From the NCBI GenBank assembly GCA_029962745.1, contig CM057169.1, positions 20,800,143 to 20,864,142 on the forward strand: DNA of 64,000 nt. Direction: 5' to 3'. The position numbers were made by a program, and so were the translations under genes. Origin of the DNA: Echinometra lucunter. Lineage: Eukaryota > Echinodermata > Echinoidea > Camarodonta > Echinometridae. The notes beneath the pieces are model-generated. The model was not told where the DNA came from. It made no database searches and saw nothing but the letters and a program-made list of their open reading frames with translations. Positions 1-10,900 of the stretch are shown one piece after another; position 1 is the stretch's first letter, and every line of letters starts with the position of its first letter.

Positions 1-14
1 TCAAATTTTTTTTA

Positions 15-211
15 AATAAATAAATACTCAACTTTGGTTGCTCCTCCCAGTTTTGAATGTATTACTAGCTTTCGTCTGACTTGAGATGACGCCTTCCTGA
101 AAGCATCCAGAAGCATAAGGAGACCCCCCTCTCCCCATCTCCTTTCCTATCATGGGAGCTAGAGAGTAAGAGAGAGAGAGAGAGAGAGGGAAAGAGGAGG
201 GAAGAGGGAGG

Positions 212-243
<32 letters not shown>

Positions 244-720
244 CACTATGAACATGGCGGACAAAGAAGCGGACAAAATAAACAACCTCTCATTCTACCC
301 TTCACAATGGTTCTGGTAGTCAAAAGAGCATCCCTTCACAGCTATTATGTTTAATTATGTAGTTCCAGGTGAATATGCATGTGACACCTGTTCCACATAT
401 TTTAGACAATAGCAGTGAAGGGATGTTCTTTTGACTACCAGAACCATTGTGAAGGGTAGAATGAGGGGTTGTTATTTTGTCCGCTTTCTTTGTCCGTCAT
501 GTTCATAGTGAGAGAAGGGGGAACAGAGGAGGGGAGAGTGAGAGAGGGAGAGAGAGGAGCTAGGGAGGTCTCTAAAGCCAAAACAAAATGCGACAAAACA
601 AATACAAGGAATATACATGTATTCAGGGAATACTCGTTATTAAGCAGTGTAAAAGCAGGAACAGACCTTGATAAAGGTAATACACTGTATGTAGGTGTAC
701 TCACACTCGAATAATTATTG
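15..720 (+). repeat. Dispersed repeat, copy A (interrupted)
   Basis: The sequence matches a second copy at 4583-5565. Shared blocks include ATACTCAACTTTGGTTGCTC, TATTACTAGCTTTCG, the GAAAGCATCCAG block, a GA-rich middle, and the AAGCAGTGTAAAAGCA and ACTCACACTC blocks near the end. Copy A is split by a 267-bp element at 244-510. Short apparent reading frames here come from the GA tract and are not genes. The repeat class is unknown. Confidence 0.7.
244..510. mobile_element. CACTA-ended fold-back MITE, copy 1
   Basis: A 267-bp element starts CACTATGAACATG and ends with its complement CATGTTCATAGTG. The two ~100-bp arms are near-perfect inverted repeats around a short AT-rich centre. It is flanked by AGA at 241-243 and 511-513, a 3-bp target duplication. 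CACTA termini with a 3-bp duplication fit the CMC/EnSpm superfamily. It has no coding capacity, so it is non-autonomous. A copy of identical length is at 50748-51014. Confidence 0.85.
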
Positions 721-1335
721 TCAAGCCTTCTTCTTTTTTTCTTTTAATGAAATAATATGTATATTATTTATTTATTATTTTATTAAAACATTTATACACG
801 GATAAAAACAAAATCAGCAGATGCTGTTTTTCATCATGGTCCTGATATGAGAGATGAGAGATGAAATGTTTTGAAGTTCAGCTGGCAATGAGTTCCATGT
901 CCATGTAATACATGCATCATTACATGATTTCTAACTTTATATTTCATAACCTGTTTTGACTTTTGAAGAAGAAAAAGTAACTGTTATATGAATGAACAGA
1001 TCATGACTTTATTACATGTATTTCATCAAATTTACTCACTTTACTACAAATACATGTGTTTGATAAATTATATTTCCATGAGTTTTCCATATGTTGATTT
1101 TCTCTGTATCCAGACAACTTCCGTTTACACTAACATGAAGCAGCACATGTGATGTTTCCTTTAAAAGGTTTCCTTAAAAGGTTTCCCTTAAAAAGGTTTC
1201 CTTAAATACTATTCTTCATTTATTTCCCTTTGTATTGCAACAGCTTCTTTTTATACTTTCACAACAACAAGGCAGGTATAGTGGTAACGCGAGTTGACCC
1301 AAAATCTATTCATGAAATGATGATTATGATCATAA
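721..1335. other. Intergenic, no gene seen
   Basis: AT-rich sequence. The stretch around 780-880 (AAACAAAATCAGCAGATGC, then CATCATGGTCCTGA) resembles 33220-33300, so it is probably part of a retroposon tail. No exon with plausible splice sites was found. Confidence 0.4.
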
Positions 1336-1600
1336 TGGGGGCACCGTGGTATATTGGTGAAGGCTCCTGACTCTCATACGAGAGGTCCTGGGTTCGATCC
1401 TCACTGAGTGCTTACATCCTTGGACAAGATTTTACCCGCATTTGGAATTGTACCAGTGTTGTATTCAAGGCCTAAACCTTCAAGGCCCAGGCCAAGGCCA
1501 AGACCAAGGTTTCAACCTCCAAGGCCCAGGCCAAGGCCAAGGCCAGGGCATGAAACCTCTAGGCCAAGGCCAGAAATACAAGAAAAAGGGATCCTTTAAT
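1336..1600 (+). mobile_element. tRNA-derived SINE with AAGGCC minisatellite
   Basis: The head has tRNA-like promoter boxes: an A-box-like GGTATATTGGTGAAGGC and a B box GGTTCGATCC. These are followed by CTTACATCCTTGGACAAG, a SINE body motif also present at 38248. The 3' part (1465-1570) is a minisatellite of AAGGCCC/AAGGCCA units. The same head occurs at 38248. The short apparent reading frames here are low complexity. Confidence 0.7.
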
Positions 1601-1803
1601 AAAAGGGATCACACATGCACAAAAGAATTATGAATACATACCTTTGACATTCAACCTGATGATTATTCTTAAGTCATTCAAGAATCTATTACCTATAAAA
1701 GAGGGTTTTTTATGTATAGACGTCTGAGTACCCAAATCGTACTTAAAATACAGCAAATATGCATTGAAATGACCTTCCCATGAGATTATTTTTTACCAGT
1801 TAT

Positions 1804-2139
1804 TAGGGCTTAACCGATATTCGTATCGGAGATCGGTGACTGCCGATTCTTGGCCGCATCGGCTAAACATCGGAATCAGTAAAAATTTTGATGGTGAGCC
1901 GATGCGGAACCGATGCAAGCAACAGATGTTTGGCGGTTACAGTTACACTTATAATAGACCCTATGTTATTTTGCATTGCGGGCGTAGCAGACGGGATTAT
2001 ATTTTTGTCATTGTATTACTCATCTCCACTTTAGCCGCGCTCTGCGCTGCATCGGTATCGGAATCGGAATCGGGCCGATGCGGATGTAAAAACATCGGGG
2101 ATCGGATCGGCAGCAAAATTCCATATCGGTTAAGCCCTA
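1804..2139. mobile_element. hAT-type MITE
   Basis: The 336-bp element has terminal inverted repeats TAGGGCTTAACCGATAT and its complement. Eight-bp flanks CCAGTTAT (1796-1803) and CCAATTAT (2140-2147) form a target duplication with one mismatch. An 8-bp duplication with a TAGGG end fits the hAT superfamily. The interior is rich in ATCGG repeats. The open frame across it is not a gene. Confidence 0.8.
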
Positions 2140-2559
2140 CCAATTATACATTATTATGCCCGAGATATCGCCCCCACTGATATCAAATGTACAGATGTAC
2201 CTTGAAGTTTTTTCTAGTACAGTCTAAGGTACATGTAAAATAATTTTGTAAAACATTTCATTTCACTTCACTTCACTTCAGAGCAGTAAGCAGTTGCACA
2301 ATATGGCAAAAGGTATATGCATATATATAAAATGGCTACAGATAATTATAGATAATTATAGTCTAAATGAATAGTTATAGAGTTTCCAGTCATTTTAATT
2401 TATTTTTTTCTTATTTTGATTCTTTTCCTGTAAATTGCACTTTAATGTCCCTAAGTTATGTTAATAATATATACTGAGATTATTTAATGTTAATTTCTTT
2501 AGTTAATGTTATCCATATATTAATGTATCAATATTTGTAAAGTATTAATGTAAAGTATT

Positions 2560-2650
2560 TTTCAGTTTGTTATTAATGTAAAGCGCTTAGAAACACTGTA
2601 ATAGGCGCTATATAAAATTGTATTATTATTATTTATTATCATTATAAAAA
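2560..2650 (+). repeat. LINE-type 3' tail
   Basis: TGTAAAGCGCTTAGAAAC followed by GGCGCTATATAAA and an ATT-repeat end is the usual 3' tail form of CR1/L2-like retroposons. No coding part remains. 2148-2560 upstream is AT-rich without a recognisable gene. Confidence 0.55.
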
Positions 2651-2921
2651 CATTCAAAATGATAAAGCATAAACTTTAATGCTCAGGTCTTTATCGGAAC
2701 AGACTTTAAAACTTTCTCCTTCCTGGAAACCACGGTAAAGATACAAACTACATTGTTCACAAGGTTTCAAAACTCACTTGAAAAAACAAAAATTATTATA
2801 AATTCTATGTCATTCTGACATCTGCTAAACTTTATAAAAGTATAATGATATTTGGAAATCATGTATACAACACATTCACTGGTCTTTGTAATGCTCACTA
2901 CCCCCACAGGGCCTAACTTCA

Positions 2922-2924
<3 letters not shown>

Positions 2925-2970
<46 letters not shown>
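2925..2970. repeat. Poly-C and (CT)n microsatellite
   Basis: A C run followed by about 20 CT units. It produces artificial reading frames on the minus strand. Confidence 0.9.
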
Positions 2971-2972
<2 letters not shown>

Positions 2973-2973
2973 T

Positions 2974-3150
2974 ATGGGGTGTTGCAAGAAAGTTGCAATC
3001 GATTGCAAGTTGCAACTGATTGTCACTGCCAATCAAAATCATTGTTGCATGCATGTCTTCTTAAAAGGGCAGACCCTAAGCCAATCAGAATGGTTGTGTC
3101 AAAATTAGCAATTATTTGCAATTGATTGCAACTTTCTTGCAACACCCCAT
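2974..3150. mobile_element. Short TIR element (GGGGTGTTGCAAG family), copy 1
   Basis: The 177-bp element has inverted ends ATGGGGTGTTGCAAG and CTTGCAACACCCCAT and an inner GATTGCAA inverted motif. A copy of 178 bp lies at 49033-49210 and differs at few positions. Both are flanked by TA, which suggests TA target use. It is a non-autonomous MITE. Confidence 0.8.
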
Positions 3151-3489
3151 ATATTTAACAAATATTGGTGACATGAAGAGATACATTGGCAGTGTAACAC
3201 ATTCAGTGGTTTCTGTAATGCGCACTTACCCCATGCAGGGCTGTAACATACTGAAACAACATATTTGTAGAAGCTTTCCATTTTATGATTCAAAAAGTGA
3301 AAGGAATTTTTTAAAACTGTATGGAAGTATTAAAGTGATTACACAATGGTAAAAAATATTTTGATATATGATCGAGAATAGAATTCTAAGAAACATTACA
3401 TTAAAAATATGATGATTTTCAATCGAAATCAATGCATTTTGGCTATTTTTATCATAAAAATTCAAGAGCTGACCCAAAAAAATTTGAGG

Positions 3490-3650
3490 ATGAGGTATGA
3501 CGTAAAAGTGGGTACCCAGCTTCGCGCATTGCAGTTGTGCTGCGCGCTAGACTGTACAATATGTATTATACTTTGCGCGCATTTTGCTATAAGTGCGCAA
3601 CAAGGTACCCACTTTGACGTCATTTTGACGTCAAAGTGGGTACCCAGTTG
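3490..3650. repeat. Inverted repeat with GTGGGTACC arms
   Basis: TGACGTAAAAGTGGGTACC near 3498 is inverted as GGTACCCACTTTGACGTCA near 3604, with GCGCGC-rich sequence between. A further GACGTCAAAGTGGGTACC follows, making an additional perfect hairpin around 3604-3645. Both strands read open here because of the symmetry. It may be a degraded small transposon. Confidence 0.55.
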
Positions 3651-3884
3651 AAACTGGGTCACAGCTGAGGGGTCAAAAATATCCTGAAATCTTACCAAAT
3701 TTGGGGGTTTCCTTGGCAACACGACTTTTAAAAAAACTTTAGGCCGATGATTTTCTGCTAATGAAATCATGCTCTTTCAAATGAGCTAACATTGTTTCAG
3801 CATTGGATACCCCCTTTAATGCAAAACAAATCATAGAAGTGCTAATCTGTTTTATCAATGTTACCTTCATCTTTATCGGTTATC

Positions 3885-3910
3885 ATCATCATCATCATCA
3901 TCATCATCAC
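3885..3910. repeat. (ATC)n microsatellite
   Basis: About eight ATC units inside AT-rich intergenic DNA (3660-4200) in which no gene is seen. Confidence 0.85.
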
Positions 3911-4199
3911 CATCTTCATCATTATAATTATCTTCATTAACATATCATGATTGTCTACATTATTATTACTATTTTTATTATCATTACTCTTAATATTGTT
4001 GTTGTTACTCTGTAATCATCATCTTCTGGTATTAACCTAAGATTTTGTAATACAAGAATTTCCCAAGCCTATTATAACTTGTATTAGATTAATGACATAC
4101 ATGTAGCTTTACAGTAACTGCACAAAACAACCAAAATATTTGAAATTACACTTGCAAAAGTACAAAATTCCATATGCCTTGAAAATGACTTTAATTTTC

Positions 4200-4290
4200 T
4201 GGAGATTCTCAAGGCTTCAAGCCCTCAAGGCCAAGGCCAAGGCATGCTCAAGGCCAAGGCATCAAAGTCCGAGGCCAAGGCATTGAAAAA
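4200..4290. repeat. AAGGCC-type minisatellite
   Basis: Degenerate CAAGGCCAAGG units like those at 1465-1570. No SINE head was found next to it. Confidence 0.6.
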
Positions 4291-4582
4291 ACTGGTTTAT
4301 CATAAATCACAGGCGTATAATTAGAAGAGTGTTTTTTTTTCCATTTTCAGTTTTCTCGTCGCCCTGTTTCTTCAGTCCCTGAAGCCTACGTGCACTTCAC
4401 ATCCCTAATCTCTAACACATTAATTCACCAACAATCACACATTCCAGTTCCCGAGATACTGCATGATATTTTTAAAAATTGATATTTACAAGAGTATGAT
4501 AAGTATGATAAGACAGGGGTAATCCTCGTTTGAACTTTATTCATTTTTTTACCGTCCATGTCAAAAAATAATAACCATTTTT

Positions 4583-5565
4583 AAAAATAAATGAATACTC
4601 AACTTTGGTTGCTCGGCCCAGTCATCGGTCGAGGGGGGGGGGGGGGGGGGGGTGGTGGTCTTTCACGAAGACTAAGATTGACTCAAATCACTCTTAACTA
4701 TAGTCTAGATTCTGGACTCTTTTTATGAAGTTTTTATATTCCCCGAAACAGCTGCTAAACTCACTGTACGCGTCAAGTCGAGTGATGGCGCGATCCCGAG
4801 AACCTCAGAGAACCTGTCCACCCGGAGCGGACAGGTTCTCGGGATCGCGCCATCGCTCGACTTGACGTGTACAGTGAGTTTGGCAGCTGTTTCGGGGAAT
4901 ATAAAAACTTCATAAAAAGAGTCCAGAATCTAGACTATCTTAACTATGGCAGGCCATTCATGCCACTGTTTGCTTTCACCATCGGTCTCTCAAGGCCGGA
5001 CGAGCAAATTATGGTCACATATTTGCAGAATTTACTTCTTTTTTTTTTTTCCTTCACTAATGAACTATAAAAAATTGTCAATTCTGCAAATTTTTGACCA
5101 AGATTTGCAAATCCTTTGAGAGATCCACGGCAAAAGAAAACAATGGCATGAATGGCCAGCCATAGGTAAGTGCAATTTTAGTCAATCTTAGTCTTTGTGA
5201 AACACCCCCCTGGTCCCAATTTCGAAAGTATTACTAGCTTTCGCCTGATGTGAGATGGCGCCTTAATGAAAGCATCCAGTAGCACTTAGTAAAGAGACAC
5301 CCTCCCTCCATCTCCCTCATATTTCTGTCATGGAAGCAACAGAGGAAGAGAGAGGGGGAGGGAGAGAGAGAGAGAGAGAGGAACGGAGGGGGAGGGAGTG
5401 AGTGTGGGAGGGGAGGGAGGGAGGGGGGAGGGAGAGGGATTGAGGGGGGACCCTGTGAAGCCAAAGCAGAAAGCCCAACAAAACAAAATATCAAGCAGTG
5501 TAAAAGCAAGGGCAGACCTTGGTAAAAGAAAAAAATTAAGGTTACTCACACTCAAGAGAGCGCCC
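4583..5565 (+). repeat. Dispersed repeat, copy B (interrupted)
   Basis: The counterpart of 15-720. The first ~40 bp (AATACTCAACTTTGGTTGCT) are at 4592-4611. The repeat resumes at about 5213 with TATTACTAGCTTTCG and runs to the ACTCACACTC block. It lacks the CACTA insertion of copy A but carries a large fold-back element at 4640-5212. The GA-rich part gives spurious reading frames. Confidence 0.65.
4640..5212. mobile_element. Fold-back element with two internal hairpins
   Basis: The outer ends are inverted: ACGAAGACTAAGATTGAC near 4666 and GTCAATCTTAGTCTTTGTG near 5180, bordered by G and C runs. Inside are two large hairpins. One spans about 4690-4948 with ~120-bp arms that include GGATCGCGCCATC. 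The other spans about 4950-5160 with GGCATGAATGGCC/GGCCATTCATGCC arms. No transposase is present. The class is unknown. Confidence 0.7.
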
Positions 5566-5689
5566 AGTAATTTCGGGCATAACAAACTTGAAAGTGTTTC
5601 ACTTCCATTTTCGATGTTTCACCAACACCGACATGAACGAAGGCCTAGATGGTATACTGACCTCTCACGCGTTAAACCCGTGCACATTG

Positions 5690-6100
5690 GCATAGCCTGA
5701 CATGTTGAAGGGGGAGGGGTGGGGGCGGTAAGATTAGGGTTTTGACCCCTAAATTCTTTTCAAATTTAGGAATGTTACTGGGGTTTTTTTCCCTGAATAT
5801 TTCTTAGTTATTTGTTCCTATTTCTTGCCTGTCAGGGTTGGCAGGTATGTGATGGTTTGGCTTGGATAAATTCATTATTTTTTGTCATGTACCGGTATAC
5901 AATATGCTTTAATCATGTCTTGTTTATTTACAATTCTGTATTGATATAATCTGTCTTTGTTTTGTTATATTTTGTTATTCAATATGTTTCCGTTAAATTT
6001 TTGTTTTGTTGTGTTTCAGTTTTTGATGATAATCCTTAAATGTCAGGATTTTATTTCAATAAATTTGAATTTGAATTTGAATTTGCATCACTTTTTTTTC
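5690..6100 (+). repeat. LINE-derived 3' end
   Basis: TTTTGATGATAATCC, then TTTATTTCAATAAA and a (TTGAAT)n tail near 6050-6085. The same tail form occurs at 40935-41000. No reverse transcriptase remains. Confidence 0.5.
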
Positions 6101-7470
6101 ATTAACATGAGCAAGAGGCATGACCCGTTCGCCCCTCCCCCCCCCCCCTCAATACGCCTGCGCCAACGCACTATCAAAATGTTACTCCAACCACAAAACA
6201 GTATGAAAAATGACACCTGCGAATTCCCAAGATATTACTGATATAATCTTATTTACATCTGTAAAAAAAAAAATACTTATTTTTATCCCGTAATGAGATA
6301 AAGAATGCAAGACTTGTTGCTTGAACACGTGACACAAAATGAATCAGCATTATGACTAGAATTTTAAAGAAGCATCAACACCGGAAGCACTAAAGCAGAG
6401 ACATTGTCATCATGATCTTTCCGGTATGAATTTTTCTTTTTTAACTCTAGCAATACCCCCCCCCCCGCTATTTTCAAAACATAAATGGTTACAAATTTAT
6501 GATAAGTTTGGGAATGCATAGATGGAGCATACGGTCTATGTCCCTGTTAAATTATTGCAGTATAGGTTTATATTTTCTCGAAATGCTAAGAATAATAGTG
6601 GAAGAGTGTAGGGAAGATCATTTGCACAATTATACGAATTCAGTTTGATCTAGTTTAATACAATCATTCTAAGATTTCAGACATTCATTCATCTTCATAA
6701 TGTGTAAGTGTTCTATACGCCTCGGGCATATTTTGGCCAATAACAACCGAAGATACTGTACTAATCATAATGTCCGCTGTCAATACGTCAATACTGTCAA
6801 AACGTGTATTATACGTCCATACATGCCTCCGTCGAGTAGGCCTAGATGAATAGTATTAGCCAATCAGATCACGAGAAACTATACATCCACACATCTCATG
6901 AATATAACTATGCATCTCATGAACATTGCACAGATGTATAGTTTTAGCCAATTAGATCACGGGGAACTAAACAACTCATGAATATTGATTAGATGTTTAG
7001 TTTGAACCATAGAGGCATGTATTATATAATTGTATAGTTTCTTGCGTTCTGCGGGTTCTAATTGGTTAAAACTTTGTACACACTCTGTACAAACATTGGA
7101 CAGATGCATAGTTGCATCGTTGTATATAACCCTGTAATGCCTGCTATAGACAAAAGAATTGCTTACACCAATATCGATGAAATGATAGAAAACATTAAGT
7201 GAGAGGTGACTGCTGTCCTGTTTGTCTACACGTTTGGTGCTTCTATTTTTACCACAAATAGGCCCTAATGATAAAAAAGAAATAAGATCTTGCATGAATT
7301 GCATTTTAACACTCATAAAGTAGACAATAGAAATAAAAGAGAAAGAGACAAACATGGAAATGAAAGATCTTAAATTTGGCAGCATTTTTGTCACGTATAC
7401 GTTTATAATCTTTACCAAACACTTTGCATCACGCGCACCTTGGGAAAGTATGCATCTGTTACTCCAGCAA
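6101..7470. other. Intergenic; diverged inverted repeat near 6800-7020
   Basis: No gene is supported. Around 6800-7020 the motifs AGCCAATCAGATCACG / AGCCAATTAGATCACG and CATGCCTCC/GAGGCATG recur in direct and inverted order, so an old inverted-repeat element is likely. The minus-strand open frame at 6957-7418 has no family hallmarks and no supporting splice context. Confidence 0.4.
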
Positions 7471-7558
7471 GTCTTAAATACAGCTCATCTCACTTAGCCC
7501 ATCACCAGACCTGATCAGTTCTTCACTAGATCATCGCTCATCCGAAGCCTGCAATCTG
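7471..7558 (+). promoter_or_regulatory. Possible promoter and 5'UTR exon of the protease gene
   Basis: TCTTAAATACAG at about 7472 could serve as a TATA-like element. A candidate noncoding exon ends CTGCAATCTG before GTAACTTG at 7559. This is inferred from position: the coding exon at 7837 is preceded by a clear acceptor (TTGAATTTCAG), so a spliced leader exon must lie upstream. Confidence 0.3.
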
Positions 7559-7836
7559 GTAACTTGTTCATCATGTTCATATTTAAGAGAATAATTTCCT
7601 TTTTTTCTAGGGAGTAATCAGCACACCGTAGTATGACTTTTCCTTTGTGTGCTTGTCAGAAAATATTTCATATGTTTTCCCCTCACGTTGCAACAGATTT
7701 CACTCGCTAACTTGAGGCAGATGCGAATTTATGTGAGTAGAACATTATAGATTGAAACACAAGATATAAATGTTGTCTGTTTTTTGCACAGGGAATTTAT
7801 TAACCTCTCCTTTTTTCCACTTGAATTTCAGTCAAG

Positions 7837-7944
7837 ATGCGTGCTTTCATCGCCCTTCTCTTCGTGGCTGTTGCCACTGCCGAGCTGGCTCCACTTCTTG
7901 AAAACGTCGAGCCCATCCCAGGAAGATACATCGTCAAACTGAAG
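7837..7944 (+). CDS. Protease exon 1
   Basis: Starts at ATG 7837 just after acceptor TTCAG at 7831 and encodes 36 residues: the signal peptide and the start of the I9 propeptide. Donor AAG|GTAAGT, phase 0. Confidence 0.92.
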
Positions 7945-10900
7945 GTAAGTATTCTAAAGCCCACTACATACTATACGATCGGACTGTGACCCAATTTTCA
8001 AACCGCATTTTGCATTAAATATGAAAGTTTACTTTAAACAAGTAAACTTATCTTATTTGAAGTTCGGAATAATGATATGAATACTAAAATCGAAATTTTG
8101 GTTAACCACGATCCTTGTGGTGGGAGTAAAAAAACAAATCAGCTTCAAATCATAGCCGATCGCAAGACTGCTATGACGTCACTACGATTCGGAATTGAGT
8201 ACGCTTTTATTCCTACAGGAGGCTCGCAATACCCCGGAATTTCGATTTTAGTATTCCTGAGGCTATTCGGAACTTTGAGCAAAGTTCCGAATAGCCTCAG
8301 GAATAGCCTCAGGAAAGATTTTACATGTTTGAATGTTCATATCAAATGCTATAACAATTTTTCCCAAAATGAGATCGCAGACCGATCGTATAGTGTGCAG
8401 TGGGCTTGTACATTATGAAACTCACTGTGAGTATCGAGTTCTTTGCACACTCATGAACATAATTTTGACTCAGTCCAGGGTTCCGAGACCAAGGCCATGT
8501 TTGAAAATCTATTTTTTTTTTTAAATCAAAGAAGAAAAAAAACATTCTGACTGCTCGAGTATACCATTCAACAGAGTTTTTTTAAGAAAAGAAAAAAGCA
8601 ATGGTCCTTTGTCGTTTGAATACGTCTTTTCATCTGTTATATATAATGGACGCTGTCTATCTCCCCTACATCAGCTATTCAATTCTTTCATTTTGTTTAT
8701 GTACAAGTTCTGCTTCTTATCTGACAATCTACCGTTATAATAAATGGGAGGGGGACTTTTAAAGTACCAATATTCGGGCAACCACTATACATAATTTTGG
8801 ACCGCGCCAGCGGGGTGCCGGAAAATATTTTTGTAACGAGATGCCCGAATAGTTTCATATCTTGGCAGGTCAGTATATCCGAATATTTAATTTTTGTAAT
8901 ATTCACTTTTTAAAAAAATCGTATTTTCTTCGCTTTATTGCAGAAAACCTAGAAACTGAAGACTTTAAATTCTGGTAATAGGCATATGTCCTTCACAAAA
9001 ATGCGCTCTTTATACCCGCTGATTATTATGATTTAATTGCTTTAAACAATTATCATCACCCCACTTCTACAGGATGAATTCGATATTGATGAGATTGCCA
9101 CTTCCGTTAGTCTCGTTGGTGGAAGAGTTGGTAACATTTTCAGATACGCTCTCCGTGGATTCGCTGCCGAGCTGTCCGATGATATTCTCGATGCTGTAAG
9201 TAATATTTGGGGCAAAATCCTTGTTGTGTGCTAAAGCTTCGCTACTTCGGGGTTAAAATTGAGAGAAATTATTTTATATGGGCCTATCTCATCGTGCTTT
9301 CATTTTTACATGAACGTCATTTCCAGTCAAAATCTGAGTTTTTGTGTTTATTTCTTCTTTTGAAAAAAATCTGGAGTTTAGAAGTGGGAGTTTATGCCTG
9401 CAGGAGCAACACAAGGTAATCAAAATCATGCGAATCAAATACTAATTGTGTCATGTAAAAACAGGCCGAACAGCCAGTTTCAAGAGTTTCGATCAAAAAC
9501 AGTATTAATGTAGGCCTATCTCCATATGAAACAAAAATCGTCATATTACCTTGTTATGCCATTGAGGACCGCACGGGGGAAAACAACAGTTGCATTTGCC
9601 CATATCTATAAAACTAGCAAAAGCCTATAATGCATTTTCTAACTTTTTGCTTCCATCTTCACATATTTAGAGCAAGTAAATGCCAGCAAGAAGAAGCAAA
9701 AGCTTGTTTTCCTGAGAGCAGTCGCTTCCCCTGACGAGCATAAGCATTCATTCCTATCAAAATTTTAACAAAAAAAATTACTCCAAATCAAAGTTTTTAA
9801 CACCTTGGTGCACAATTAACCGCTTTTGCATTATAAGCAGTTTGATATGACTTGAGTGCACAATCCTACTGTAAACATTCAAAAAATACCACCAGCCAAA
9901 CCAAGATTTTACTTATAACCCAGGAAAATGCTATTTTGAGGTACTTTGAGCGCTTTTCCCAGTTGTAATAAACGTTAGTCCTTGCTTGAGCCATAGCTCT
10001 CAGGCCAAGAAGAGGCCCTAGTAACCATATCGAGCATTTACTTGAACATAAGTTTTTACTAGGTAGCATGAGCTTCCAAGCAAATGCTAGCTAGTTTTTA
10101 TACATTTTGTCTGATAAGCATGATAGGCAGCAACAGGCCGTCGGCCTTCATTACGTTCTTGAAATATGTACCATGTATCAATCAATGCATGCTGTTGATT
10201 AGGTAAAAACAATAGATGCACAGTACTAGCTAGTAGGCCTATAGTAATATCATTAAATAATATGGTTTCTAAACTTTTGCGCAGGTCCGCAGTATTCCTG
10301 CCGTAGAGTACGTTGAACAGGACGGTGTCTATCGCACTCAAGTCACCTGGGGTATTGACCGTGTGGATCAAAGAAATCTTCCACTCAACAACTACTATTC
10401 ACCAAGGGGTAGGAACAATAGATATCAGGGGGCAATTTACTCTTGATGACAGATTTTTCGATCAAGGAAAAATGCAGCCATATCTTCTCGTATTTAACAG
10501 AGTAGAGAATCATCATTTAAAGCTACTATAAGACTGCACATGGAAACTACAAAGTATACTTTTTTTCAAAGGAAGGTCTAAATATGCCACTGGGTATAAG
10601 AACAAGCATAATGGGCTACATACAGGGAGAGGAGGGCAAATATCAATTCACGGAGATTGTACATTGAATGGCTACCCTGGCTACAGCCAACGAGACAGAT
10701 TTCCAGGGGGCGGACGGGACATGGAGAGTTTGGGGAGGTTACTCCGCGGACCACTTGATTTTGGGGGGTTGTGAGCCAGTCAGCATGGTCAGGTTGGAGT
10801 CTGAGGGACAGTCCTTGGCGGTTCTTCAACTGAATTTCAACCCTATATAGCCTCTCCCCCCCCCCCTCCGAGTTGACCATTCAAAACAGAAGATTCTGAA

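Noticed and set aside
6957..7418. 153-residue minus-strand frame upstream of the protease
   Set aside because: No recognisable domain, AT-rich codons, overlaps a diverged inverted repeat, and no promoter or splice context; could not be supported as a gene.
10313..10850. Frames in protease intron 3
   Set aside because: They read across the exon 3 donor or lie in intron with no splice support; the exon 3 to exon 4 junction is in phase without them.
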